64,000 bases of DNA from Megaleporinus macrocephalus. Its lineage: Eukaryota; Chordata; Actinopteri; Characiformes; Anostomidae. Made by a program: the position numbers and the translations under genes. The notes under the pieces were generated by a model that saw nothing but the letters and a program-made list of their open reading frames with translations, had not been told where the DNA came from and searched no databases. The DNA lies in assembly GCA_021613375.1 (NCBI GenBank), contig CM038716.1, positions 10,086,766 to 10,150,765 on the forward strand. Reading direction: 5' to 3'. Of this stretch, positions 9,501 to 20,146 are shown one piece after another. Each line of letters begins with the position of its first letter. The first letter of the stretch is position 1.

Positions 9501-12196
9501 GACGATGGTCATCATCTTCTGGTCGTCTTTCACATTAATAAACACTGTCAGTCGTCCAGCCGTGTTATTTTCATACTTGATATATTTCCACAGGTCATTT
9601 CCGTTACTTACCGAAGGACTGGACAGGGTGATCTACGTGGGAGGACACTGGGGTCATAGGAGTCCCTACCCCCGTGTCCTCGACCTCATCCACGACCGGA
9701 GCTCCTGAGTCAGATTCTAAAAAGATCAGCAGATGTTCAGTAACGTGATGGTCAGTTCTGATGATCCTTGTCAAGTCAGACAATAATGACATCACCAAAT
9801 CTTAACTAGTGCCTGATGGAGTTCAGGTGGTCTTCATTAACTTCATTTATTACATCAACAGAACTGGACTGTGTGCTGGAGTGGACCACCAGCAGCCGGT
9901 TTGTTCTGGTAATGTTCTCCAGTGCTGTACAATTCAGAGTTAGCATGATGCTAATAGTTTGTTCTGCTCACCCAGAGATGTGCTGGAGGTTGGAGGTTCC
10001 TCCAGCAGCGTTTCTCCTCTGGTCTCCTCCTCAGTGTGCTCGCAGGTCTCGGGATTCTGTTTGAACATCAGTAAATATCAACATCTGTCCAGCTGGGTCG
10101 TTATCACAATATCCAACGTTTGATTCTTTTACTCACCAAGATGCTGGTCCACCACTTCTCCTCCAGCAACCTCCCTCGGCAGGATCTCCAGGAGCTCACT
10201 GGTCCCAGGAGCTCTCTGTTCTCCTGCTTTAATATTCATATCAGAATGAATAACATCAGCATTTGTTCTGTTAATGTAGAGATACAATGATGTTCATCAT
10301 GATAACAGGTTCTCCTACTCACCCAGAGGGGTGCTAGAGGGTGGTCCAGCATCTTCAGACTGTAGCAGTTCAGGAGTCGTCTCGGTATTGACGCCTATTT
10401 AATTTAGAATTGAATCATTTAGACAGATTAGAGTTTATAATCAGTTAATCTCCTGTTTTTATTAAACATTAAATAATATTAATAAATAAATACATTCACC
10501 ACAACTAACACAGAGTAACCTTAACATTAACCCTACACTTAACCCTACCTAACATTAACATTAACCCTACACTTAACCTAACATTAACATTAACCCTACA
10601 CTTAACCCTACATAACCCTAACCCTACACTTAACCCTACCTAACATTAACAATAACCCTACACTTAACCCTACTTAACATAAACCCTACACCTAACCCTA
10701 CCTAACCCGAACATTAACCCTACACTTAACCCTACCTAACATTAACATTAACCCTACACTTAACCCTACCTAACATTAACATTAACCCTACACTTAACCC
10801 TACCTAACCCTAACCCTACAGTTAAACCTACCTAACATTAACATTAACCCTACACTTAACCCTACTTAACCCTAACCCTACACTTAAACCTACCTAAGAT
10901 TAACATTAACCCTACACTTAACCCTACCTAACATTAATATTAACCCTACACCTAACCCTACCTAACACTAACAATAACCCTACATTTAACCCTACCTAAC
11001 ATTAACATTAACCCTACACCTAACCCTACCTAACATTAACATTAACCCTACACTTAATCCTACCTAACATTAACATTAACCCTACACTTAACCCTACCTA
11101 ACATTAACATTAACCCTACACTTAACCCTACCTAACATTAACATTAACCCTACACTAAACCCTACCTAACCCTAACCCTACACCTAAACCTACCTAACAT
11201 TAACCCTAGACTTAACCCTACCTAACATTAACTTTAACCCTACACTTAAAACTACCTAACATTAACATTAATCCTACACTTAACCCTACCTAACATTAAC
11301 AATAACCCTACACTAAACCCTACCTAACCCTAACCCTACAATTAAACCTACCTAACATTAACCCTACACTTAACCCTACCTATCATTAATTTTAACCCTA
11401 CACTTAACCCTACCTAACATTAACATTAATCCTACACTTAACCCTACCTAACATTACATTAACCCTACACTTAACCCTACCTAACGTTAACATTAATCCT
11501 ACACTTAACCCTACCTAACATTAACCATAAACTTAAACCTACCTAACCTTAACCCTACACTTAACCCTACCTAACATTAACATTAACCCTAAACTTACCG
11601 CTACCTAACATGAACCCTAAACTTAACCCTGCCTAACATAAACATTAACCCTACACTTAACCCTACCTAACATTAACATTAACCCTACACTTAACCCTAC
11701 CTAACATTAACATTAACCCTACACTTAACCCTACCTAACATTAATATTAACCCTGCTCTGATTTGTCAGTTCATACACTCTGTTCTGATTGGCCGACCAC
11801 CAGAGTTCTTAAAATTGCTTAAGCCCCCCCTACACTAAAGTAAAGAGTATCCAGCGCTGTACTCTGATTTATTCAGTACGTACTGAGAATCACTGACTTG
11901 TTCAGTAACTACTGTTAATTCTAGTGACGTCGACTCATCTACTCACTCAGAAGCTGCTCAGTCTCTGTGCTGATGTCCACCGGCTCTGTCTCGGCTTCCT
12001 CCATCAGCACAGTCACGCTCTCCTGTAGTGGAGTCTCCCTCTCCTCCTCTCTCCTAGAGAAACTCCACTCTCTCTCTCTCCTCCTCCTCTTTCCTTTCTC
12101 TTTCTTCTCACTATGTTCTCCTTCCTTTCTGTGCTCCTCCTCCTCCTCACTCTCTCTATCTCCTCCTCCACAACAGCAAAACTTTCTCCAGCTCAT
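6511..12196 (-). CDS. modular RGG-tailed protein, gene copy 1 (frameshifted)
   Basis: I do not recognise this gene. Coding exons in transcript order: 12196-11947, 10394-10323, 10226-10137, 10056-9972, 9716-9612, 9526-9416, 9302-9213, 8656-8549, 8355-8260, 8171-8088, 7995-7906, 7677-7570, 7320-7060, 6803-6511. All have GT-AG borders and all introns are phase 1. The start MSWRKFCCC has A at -3; an in-frame upstream Met also exists, but only MSWRK is shared by all copies. Frame-corrected length is about 613 residues. The N-terminal 83 residues are charged (EEEEE, then KKEKGKRRRRERE). Exons 2-12 are short helical-looking modules. Exon 13 is Pro/Gln/Arg-rich and exon 14 ends in an RGG-like tail. 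Exon 4 has 85 bases instead of 84, with an extra C near 10,050. That shifts the frame to an early TGA, so the copy is broken unless exon 4 is skipped. Confidence 0.75.
8777..9161. mobile_element. MITE in intron 7 of gene copy 1
   Basis: A GGGCCC-rich non-coding element of about 385 bp with imperfect terminal inverted repeats. The left end reads CAGCCAACATGTTCATGTGG, and the right end is the near-perfect reverse complement. It lies between exons 7 and 8. The same element sits at the same site in all four copies, so it inserted before the unit was duplicated. The family was not identified. Confidence 0.75.
10500..11755. repeat. 34-bp telomere-like minisatellite in intron 1, copy 1
   Basis: A long array of degenerate units such as CCTACACTTAACCCTACCTA followed by ACATTAACATTAAC, about 34 bp. 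The TAACCCTA words resemble vertebrate telomeric repeat but are interrupted by TACCTAACATTAA spacers. It fills most of the intron between exons 1 and 2. The array is about 1.25 kb here, about 0.16 kb in copy 2 and about 1.2 kb in copy 3. Confidence 0.9.
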
Positions 12197-12278
12197 TTTT
12201 CCTCCTCTCTCCTTCGACGCTTCAGCACAGACTGATTTCACACTGAGACGCACAGAACTCCGTACATCTTCACCTCTA

Positions 12279-12286
12279 TGACGTCA
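12279..12286. promoter_or_regulatory. CRE palindrome upstream of gene copy 1
   Basis: A perfect TGACGTCA lies about 80 bases upstream of the minus-strand start codon, with a related TGACATCA about 20 bases further. Both are kept in copies 2 and 3. TGACGTCA is the known CREB/ATF binding core; its use here is inference. The position fits a proximal promoter or 5' UTR. Confidence 0.5.
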
Positions 12287-12299
12287 CACGGCCTCTGTA

Positions 12300-13045
12300 G
12301 TGACATCACAGCGGAATGTTGGACACTCTGTGGAGGTCTCTGTTGGTAAATGAATGTGAGGCTACAGTTAATGGGCTTCATGTAGTGAATCAGAGCGACG
12401 CTGCTGTGTTTACTCCTCACTTCTCAGATTTGAGCAGTTCATGTGAATCAGACTGACTATCAGACTCGCTGTAGCTTCATTTCATCACCTCACAGAACAG
12501 GGGGGGCACTTCATTTTCCCATGGGGCCACATGAGGAACTGGAATGGTTTTAGAGGACCAGACTAATATACTTAACTCAGTTCTACCCAATACCTATATA
12601 CTGTATACAGAATATAATATATCTGTTTATAAAAACAGTAAATGAAACTTTACAATGATTCAATGAAAATGTGGAGGACAGAATTCTATCAGTATTTAAT
12701 GAACTTGTGTGTTCAGTTTAGAAAACTTAGCATCACATTCTCTCATAAAATAGCAAGTTTTTCAAAGAGCAGCATCACTTTAACTTAATAAAAACAGTAA
12801 ATGAAACATTACAATAATGCAATGAAAATGTGGAGAACAGAATTGTAGCACAATTTAACAAACATTTCTAAACACAGTTTTGAAAATGAGCATCTTCTGC
12901 AGCATTTAAAACAACTAGCATCACAACTTTACACACAAACATCTAGTTTTTCAAAAACCAGCATCACATTAACTTCATACACAAACGTTCAATGAGAGAA
13001 ATCTAGCCTGGACTGGAACAAGTGCACTGAAGTCAGGTTGAAAAT
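12300..13045. other. 5' flank of gene copy 1, shared by units
   Basis: Unique-looking sequence conserved in units 1, 2 and 3, with a G run at about 12,500 and AT-rich stretches after it. It has no convincing coding frame. A 60-codon minus-strand frame at 12,238-12,420 recurs in the copies but overlaps the presumed promoter and lacks splice links. The block AAAACAGTAAATGAAAC occurs twice about 160 bp apart, a small internal duplication. Confidence 0.5.
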
Positions 13046-13046
13046 C

Positions 13047-13335
13047 TACACTGTAAACCCGGATTAGTTGATTGTACTTAAAGAGTTTTAGTGATTGTCT
13101 TAAAATATTTAAGTAATTAAAACTAGAGAAAATCTAATAGTTTGAGTAAAATCTACTTAAATATCAAATAGACTGCAAGTGATCATTTGTGTTGAATACA
13201 ATCAAATCTAAATTATTTATACCTAAAATATTTAGTAAAATCAAACCTACTGACCATTTAATTCAACTCAACATTGAATTTCCTGTAATCAGAATTAAAA
13301 ACTTAAACTAGTCTCCATAAAAAGCTGATGTTCTC
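13047..13335 (+). mobile_element. MITE-like repeat beginning CACTGTAAACCCGG
   Basis: AT-rich non-coding element whose sequence is the inverted counterpart of 49,090-49,378 in unit 3. It starts at TACACTGTAAACCCGG and matches for roughly 280 bases. The two copies have opposite orientation and lie at different places in the unit, which points to separate insertions or a local inversion. No transposase is present. Confidence 0.6.
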
Positions 13336-13559
13336 CTACATCAAAAGAACACAGACAGCAGTTACATTTAGTTTTTATTTAGATTTGATTTAAAACTCCA
13401 TCACTTTGTTCTGATTACAGTCAGGTTAATGCAGTGACGAAGCCTGGTTCATTTCTCTTACCTCTTATGGAGGATTGTGTTGACAAAGTGGTTTCAACTA
13501 AATATGTGTTTAAATCAGACCAGCTTAAGTGTGATTGGTAGCTTCCTTTAACACCACGT

Positions 13560-15382
13560 GCTGCTGAAATATCTGCTTTTGTTACGTCGGATACCTTCCT
13601 AGAATATTCTGTTACGGCTTTTGGTCTTTGGAATGCACCGGCTACCTTTCAGCGTTTGATGAAGCGTGTGCTGATGGGCGTCTGGAACTGTCAGGTGTAT
13701 TTAGACCACATGGTTTTGCTTTCTTTTGACTGATCATGTAAAAGCTCTCCATCATGTATTTGATCCACTGCAAGAGGCTTCATTAACTTTGAACCTTGAA
13801 AAATGGGAGTTTGGCACAGCAGCTGTTGTTGACCTGGGTAAACGGGTGGGACAGGGACAGCTTCGTCCTGTTGCAGTGAAAGTGCAGACCATTGAGTAAT
13901 GTCCTGTGCCTCGTACCAAGCGCCAGCTCAGGCGGTTTCTTGGCATGGCCGGATATTATCTCGGGTTTTGAGAGAAGGGTCGAGCTGCAGACAGGGGCGT
14001 TCCTGGTTGGGGTGGTCCTGTACAAGCAGAAAAGAACAATGCGGCTTGAACAGAATCAACTAATGGAATATTAAGCGACTCTGGAAGGACTGGAACATGT
14101 CAGTCATGCTGTTTATGATTAACTTTGGAAATAAAACGTAACAAAATCATAAGTCGACAGTTTTTTGTAAGTGTTGATGATTTGTCGAACGTCTGAACGT
14201 GACGGACTGCACCATATATAGATTCAAATATGGCCAAATGAATAAAACAAACTGGACTGTAGGGGGCGCACTGTTACTGTAACGGACTGCGAAACTACAG
14301 GAAAGCAGAACCGGTTAAAACAAGGAACAGATAGATCCTGCTGTAGTCAAGAGAATGATCCTGCTGTGTTGAAGAGAATGAAAAAGCCAGGACGTTCTTG
14401 TTTTAGCCAATGAGAACGAGTGGGCGTTCCTGAAAACACTAACGCCCTATAAACAGGAACGCCCCCGGCTGCAGACCGACGATATTGGTGGGTTTTGCTG
14501 AAACTTGCTCACCAATCTGCTTGGCTCCTCCTCGGACTAGGTGTGGTCTGATGGAGGTCCGGCTGCTTTGATCTCGTTAAAGTTGCTGCTTGGTTGCTCC
14601 TGTGTTGTCTGCTCCAGATCTTACTACACCTTTTAAACTGGAGGTGGATGCTAGTGCTACTGGTGCTACTGGTGCTGCTGGTGCTGGTGCTGTCCTTTCA
14701 CAGTCGGACCAGAATGGACTTGATCATCTGGTGGTCTTTTATTCAAAGAAGTTCTTAAAACATCAGCTTAGTTCCAGTACAGTTGAGAAGGAGACGCTGG
14801 CGTTACTGCTGGCAGTGCAACATTCTGAAGTATATGTTGATAGTATCCGGTACCAGTTGTGGTGTATACGGATCAGAACCCTCTTATCTTTCTTTCTAGG
14901 ATGAGTAAAGCTGATCAACGTTTAATGAGATGCTCTAACAGTTCAGGATTTAATCTAGAAATCTGTTAAGAAGGGGGGAGGATGTGTTGGGGGACGTTCT
15001 CTCTCAGGTATATTAGTTGTGGGTTAAATTGGGGACGTGTGTTTTTGGTGGTGGGGTGTTACGTCCTGTGTTTTGTTTCTCTCTTTCTTTCTGTAGTGAA
15101 TATTTTGTTTTTCTTTTAGAGTTTTGTTTGTTATTGTAGGTCTTCGTGTCTCCCTGAAGAGAGAGAGATCCTTCTTTTTCTTATATTGGGTATAAAATTT
15201 CAAAGCCAAGCGAAACTAAATCAAGCAATAAACAACAAACCTTGTAGCAGTAATTGTGATTTTGATATTAGTTTTAATTTTTCTTCATTAATTTAAATAA
15301 ATTATATTGGTGTGGTCTGGCGGCTGAGCGGGTGGTCTCGCTTTCTCTTTTGTTGCTTTTTACTCCTAGAAGAAGTAACAGA
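13560..15382 (+). mobile_element. Ty3/gypsy retrotransposon remnant
   Basis: Plus-strand translation gives reverse transcriptase pieces near 13,600-13,970: FGLWNAPATFQRLM, a degraded catalytic box YLDHMV (second Asp lost) and RRFLGMAGYY. From 14,590 an RNase H piece reads FKLEVDASATG and later FYSKKFLKHQL and STVEKETLALLLA. Order and motifs are those of gypsy pol. Between them, 13,980-14,580 holds unrelated sequence with a CCAAT and TATAAA-like pair, possibly a nested LTR. A purine tract at about 14,970-14,982 is followed by a probable 3' LTR (about 14,983-15,382, TG...CA). No complete gene survives. Confidence 0.75.
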
Positions 15383-15944
15383 GATACTGTATATACATGT
15401 AAACATTCATATGTGATGATATTTGAGAGGATTTCAAACTACTTACATGTTCAAGATGTAGAGAATCTGTTCAGACCAGCTGCTCACCAGTCAAACCAGC
15501 ATTGAGCAGTGTTCTGGTCTGGTGCTTGTTCAGTGTTCAACACTGGAACCTGCTGGTTTGTGATGGTTAGCATATTAGCCTCCCATGTTGGTGACCAGCA
15601 TCGCAGCATGAACGTGTTCAAAGCCAACAAACGCTGGTCCTCCAGCAGAGCAGATACATGAGAAAATGAAGTTGTGTCTGAATTGAATGGCTGTGTTTTT
15701 AATCTCAGTCTGATCCGTTTCTGAAGATCCAATAGGTCTGATTTGTTTAGCAGTGTAATATTACCTACAGACAGAGTCCATCTGTTACCAACACCTTCAC
15801 CTCAACACTTGTTCTAAAGCACTTACAACAAAGTATGAAGCCAGTCTTCCGGTTTGGGACACAGCCATTGTGTTATTTCCCCCAGACTGAAGAGGTGGGG
15901 TCAGACTAACCATAGGTAGACACTTGTGTAATCATGAATACTTA
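15383..15944. other. spacer shared by units 1 and 3
   Basis: This stretch recurs at about 50,760-51,310 and is mostly missing from unit 2. It is rich in CCAGC/GCTGG words, suggesting an old hairpin-type repeat. A minus-strand frame of 82 codons (15,484-15,732) is open in both copies, but its sequence is driven by the repeated words and has no splice or domain support. I do not call it a gene. Confidence 0.45.
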
Positions 15945-17295
15945 TTCTTTACTTTCAGTGCAGCAAACTCACTCCAGAGGTTCAGTGAGGATCTCTGAAT
16001 GATCCAATGTTGACCTAAATGACTGATGATGATAAATAGAATCCATCTGTGTGGAATCAGATCTCCGTATGAAAGCATCTGCTCTGTGATCATCTCAGAG
16101 TTCTGTTTAAAGCCCAGAGAGCATCATGAAGACCAAAGAACACACCAGGCACCTCCGAGATACTGTTGTGGAGAAGTTTAAAGCTGGATTTGGATACAAA
16201 AAGATTTCCCAAGCTTTAAACACCTGAAGGAGCACTGTACAAGCAATCATATTGAAATGGAAGGAGTATCAGACCACTGCAAATCTACCAAGACCCGGCC
16301 GTCCCTCTAAACTTTCAGCTCAAACGAGGAGAAGACTGATCAGAGATGCAGCCAAGAGGCCCATGATCACTCTGGATGAACTGCAGAGATCTACAGCTGA
16401 TGTGGGAGAATCTGTCCATAGGACAACAATCAGTCGTACACTGCACAAATCTGGTCTTTATGGAAGAGTGGCTAGAAGAAAGCCATTTCTCAAAGATATC
16501 CATAAAAAGTCTTATTTAAAGTTTACCACAAGCCACCTGGGAGACACACCAAACATGTGTAAGAAGGTGCTCTGGTCAGGTGAAACTATAGAAATGGAAC
16601 TTTTTGGCCACAATGTAAAATCACCCTGAACACACCATCTCCACTGTCAGACATGGTGGTGGTGGCAGCATCATGGTTTGGGGCTGCTTTTCTTCAGCAG
16701 GGACAGAGAAGATGGTTAAAACTGATGGGAAGATGAATGGAGACAAATACAAGACCATTCTGGAAGAAAACCTGTTGGAGTCTGCAGAAGACCTGAGACT
16801 GGGACGGAGATTTATCTTCTAACAAGATAATGATCCAAAACATAAAGCAAAATCTACATTGGACTGGTTCACAAATAAACATATCCAGGTGTTAGAATGG
16901 CCAAGTCAAGGTCCAGACCTGAATCCAAACGAGAATCTGTGGAAAGATCTGAAAACTGCTGTTCACCAACGCTCTCCATCCAACCTCACTGAGCTCCAGC
17001 TGTTTTGAAGGAACAATGGGCGAAAAACTCAGTTTCTTGATGTGAGACTTGCTGCTGTAATCGCAGCCAAAGGTGGCGCTACAAAGTATTAACAAATAAT
17101 TTTGCACACCCAAATTTTCAGTTTTTATTTCTAACAAAAGTTTAAAATATCTAACAAATTTCATTCCACTTCACGTTTGTGTCCCACTTGTTGCTGATTT
17201 TTTTCAAAAAATTTGATATCTTTATGTTTGAAGCCTGAAATGTGGAAAAAGGTTGAAATGTTCAAGGGGTCCGAATACTTTTGCAAGGCACTGTA
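15945..17295 (+). mobile_element. dead Tc1 element, unit 1
   Basis: The transposase starts at 16,126 (MKTKEHTRHL). It has the paired helix-turn-helix and GRPSKLSAQTRRRL linker typical of fish Tc1, then the DDE domain with QDNDPKHK and NPNENLW, 34 residues between the second Asp and the Glu. A stop follows SQALNT. A frameshift lies near 16,550, and a stop precedes QDNDP; that last stop is present in all three unit copies. The right TIR ends ACTTTTGCAAGGCACTGTA at 17,295. No left TIR is seen. Confidence 0.85.
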
Positions 17296-17754
17296 TTTAG
17301 TGTAGTAGCAGTCTGCAGTTTGGGGCGTGGCCAGAGAGTAATGTAACTTTATGTTTCAGAGTGCATTCTGACTAAAGTTAATATAAATGCTAGCTAAACC
17401 CAAACCCCCCTAGTCTATTACCATGACAACACATTCTAATAAAGCTGTTTATTACAGTATATATGATCATCATTGTTATTCACTGCTCTCATCACTGACC
17501 TCACGTTTAAAGCTGGTGTAGCTACCTGACGCTCCAGTGAGGCGAGAGCTCGGGTCAGTGAAGCTGCTGACTGCAGGATATTTCTGAACAGGCATCTCAA
17601 CACAAGCCTTAACACAGTGAAAGACCACCCAGACCACCTAACAACCAGAGCCTGAATTGTGAAGGTTGTAACAACACGCTTTTAAAATAATCGTTTTTTA
17701 AACAGTTTCTGTTTTTTCTGTGGTTTAATTTTTGGTGGGACTAATCTACCTGTT
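17296..17754 (-). other. spacer with a conserved short minus-strand frame
   Basis: Within this stretch, 17,500-17,610 is nearly unchanged in units 2 and 3. On the minus strand it reads FRNILQSAASLTRALASLER and then a CAG|GT-like donor. It could be a lone exon or a relic of one. No matching neighbour exon was found, so I leave it as a spacer with a possible exon. Confidence 0.3.
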
Positions 17755-18385
17755 TCTGGCTGGACTGTTCCTCACTACTGACTGGACACCTGACTGTACA
17801 GCATCACTTTATACTGATTGCTTGGTCAGTGCTTGAATGTATCTCACTACTGACTGGACACCTGACTGTACAGCATCACTTTATACTGATTGCTTGGTCA
17901 GTACTTGAATGTATCTCACTACTGACTGGACTCTTGACTGTACAGCATCACTTTATACTGATTGCTTGGTCAGTACTTGAATGTATCTCACTACTGACTG
18001 GAAACCTGACTGTACAGCATCACTTTATACTGATTGCTTGGTCAGTGCTTGAATGTATCTCACTACTGACTGGACTCCTGACTGTACAGCATCACTTTAT
18101 ACTGATTGCTTGGTCAGTGCTTGAATGTATCTCACTACTGACTAGAGTGCTGATGCTGTGGAGTCTCTTTATGATGACTGTAGAGTCAGTGCTAGGCTGT
18201 TCCTCACTACTGACTAGAGTTCTGATTCTGGGTCGTTGATTAATACAGATTGCTTGTACAATGTCAGGCTGTTCCTTAATTCTGGCTGAAGACCTGATGC
18301 TGGGCTGTTCCTTACTTCAGTCTGGATGTCTAATGCTGGGCTGTTCCTTTCTACTGACTACACAGCAGATTCTGGAGCATTCCAT
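17755..18385. repeat. 72-bp minisatellite passing into 36-bp repeats, unit 1
   Basis: About five 72-bp units containing ACTGACTGGACACCTGACTG and ACTGATTGCTTGGTCAGT, then diverged 36-bp half-units built on GGCTGTTCCT. Because 72 is a multiple of three, the plus strand stays open for 136 codons with a 24-residue repeat around LECISLLTG. That openness follows from unit length and is not itself evidence of a protein. Unit counts differ between units 1, 2 and 3. Confidence 0.85.
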
Positions 18386-18589
18386 TAGATGTAGCATTGG
18401 TTGAAGGGCTGATGCTGGAGGGTTCCTCACTATCAGGGTATGGTCCACCACTGTTGGATTCATTCTCATAGACCTACATAGAACAAACACATCAATCATT
18501 GTAACAAGTTTACAACACAACATTGCCTGTTTTAAACTTTGAAACTCTGTTATTATGCTTGCCAGGTTCTCTACTACCTACTGGTCCCT

Positions 18590-18870
18590 GGATACACGGT
18601 CCAGCTCCACACTAGATACAGCATCACGTCCAGTATTTCCATTAGTTTCTGTATACACTAAACCAAAAAACTAAAATATCACTATGTGGTGGTCCTGTGG
18701 GGTCCTGACCATTAATAAACAGGATAAAAGAGGATAAACAATGTATTCAGAGAATCAGATGAACTACACTCTGGAAGTGGAGCTCCTATATGGTCAGTGG
18801 AGCTGATGAAGCAGGCAATGTGTGTAGATACAAGGAGGTGGTATTAATGTTCTGGCTGATCGGTGTACAT
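18590..18870. mobile_element. interspersed non-autonomous repeat fragment
   Basis: This stretch ends in GGCTGATCGGTGTA, a terminus I associate with a widespread fish non-autonomous repeat (from memory, not checked). It recurs at 38,330-38,606 and 53,940-54,225. It is non-coding, and the other terminus was not found. Confidence 0.5.
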
Positions 18871-18929
18871 AACAAAATAGGCTTGTAAGTCAAAAACAAA
18901 AGAAAATAAGCTGCACCTCGTCTCCTCTC

Positions 18930-20030
18930 TGGGTCTGACCTCTACACCTCATCACCATCACAGAGAATGTCCTGTATGGCCAGACAGCTAGAGACGAAGC
19001 GTATGGAGTGACTTATCCAGCTCTGGCAAGCTTCCTCATCAACGTCCCCACAAGGTTCCTCCATCGCATGGAGAAGAGGTACGTGCTGTGGGGTTGGTGG
19101 GAACATAGACCCTCCACCTCCATGTTAAAGAACTCATCAATAGGATAGTGGAACAGAGAGTCTGGCAGCAGGTGAACAACAAACTGTGGATGCTCAGTGA
19201 ACCAGTTCAGTACTTGAGTAACCCGGTAAGAACTTACTTTGTACCAGACGACACCAAACCCGGACAGCTCTGGTTCCACTGGTGAAGGGAAGGAGTGTGT
19301 GGGGTAGTGTGTTGAGGAAGGTGATGAGGTGGTCAGTCTTGTAGGGATTACAGGACCAGTGAGAGAACAGCACAGCGTACTAGCACATATTCATACTGCA
19401 GCTGCTTCACTCCGTCAGACCTGTGCTGGAACAGAACCCTGTAGATCTGCTTCATGTGGTCTGTTTTCAGGAGACCACCCAGCGCAGATAAGCTCACTGA
19501 GTGGATGTAGCTGAGTGTGGTGTTGTGGGTAATGATGTTCTGCTGTTGTAGTTGTGGTGAATGTGTGCTATTGTGGGCTCTGATCGTGTTAATGGTGGTC
19601 TCTTGCTGCTCTGGGGTGAACAGACGTCTTCTTCCTCCAGTGAGGGTGGTCTAGCAGCTCTGCAGAAACATGATGTGAGGGGTTTGTAATGAAACGTGAC
19701 TGTAAGTGACTGTAAGTACTGATTCTACACTGCAGTAGTACAGTGGTGGACACAGTTCAGCTGTGGGAGTTCAGTAGTAGGTCTACTCGCTTCTTCTCAT
19801 CTCCAAACGTCTGGATGATGTTTGCTGCAGGGTAGCAGCTCAAATTAGGCGGGACCGTCTGCCCAGCCCCCCGACACCTCAACCCATGATTCATAACATG
19901 GTCAACCAAAGTGGTCGGATCTCATCCGTGATGGTTGCTGTGGCTCTTCCTCTTCCCCGTCCTCTTCGTCCATCATCAGCCTCCATTGTTGTGCCAACCA
20001 AGATGTGGAACCTGTGTTTTCTTTATGGAG
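18930..20030 (-). pseudogene. IS630/Tc1-like DDE transposase, dead, unit 1
   Basis: The minus strand gives pieces of a DDE transposase in order. Near 20,000 is an Arg/Gly-rich N-terminus followed by a TDEIRPLW segment, and near 19,440 a DHMKQIYRV-like segment. At 19,020-19,280 it reads FGVVWYKVSSYRV, HPQFVVHL and HYPIDEFF, and then EEACGD-like residues near 19,050. In live relatives the segment before the helix reads WDN; here the Asp is Tyr. The reading is broken by several frameshifts and stops. Part of the middle present in units 2 and 3 is deleted here. Confidence 0.7.
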
Positions 20031-20146
20031 CTCAGGTGCTGATTTCTAAAGTTCAGCCAGACGTGTGCTCACCTGTAAGCGCTGGGTTCAGGTAACTGGT
20101 ACATGGGTGTGTGATGTACATGCCAGTGTTCTCCAAGAGAAACACG

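Noticed and set aside
9337..9708. 123-codon hydrophobic plus-strand frame repeated in every unit (24,962, 44,512, 63,490)
   Set aside because: It runs across exons 5 and 6 and their intron on the opposite strand. Its conservation comes from the recent duplication and the minus-strand gene.
10500..11755. True telomere or internal telomeric array
   Set aside because: TAACCCTA words are embedded in a 34-bp degenerate unit and not in continuous six-base repeats.
11967..12281. Ser/Leu-rich plus-strand frame opposite exon 1, in three units
   Set aside because: Shadow of the Glu/Arg-rich exon 1 on the minus strand.
15484..15732. 82-codon minus-strand frame conserved in units 1 and 3
   Set aside because: It is made of CCAGC/GCTGG-type repeat words and lacks splice or domain support.
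19886..20095. 69-codon plus-strand frame seen in three units
   Set aside because: It is opposite the N-terminal part of the minus-strand DDE transposase relic, whose residues match its family in order.
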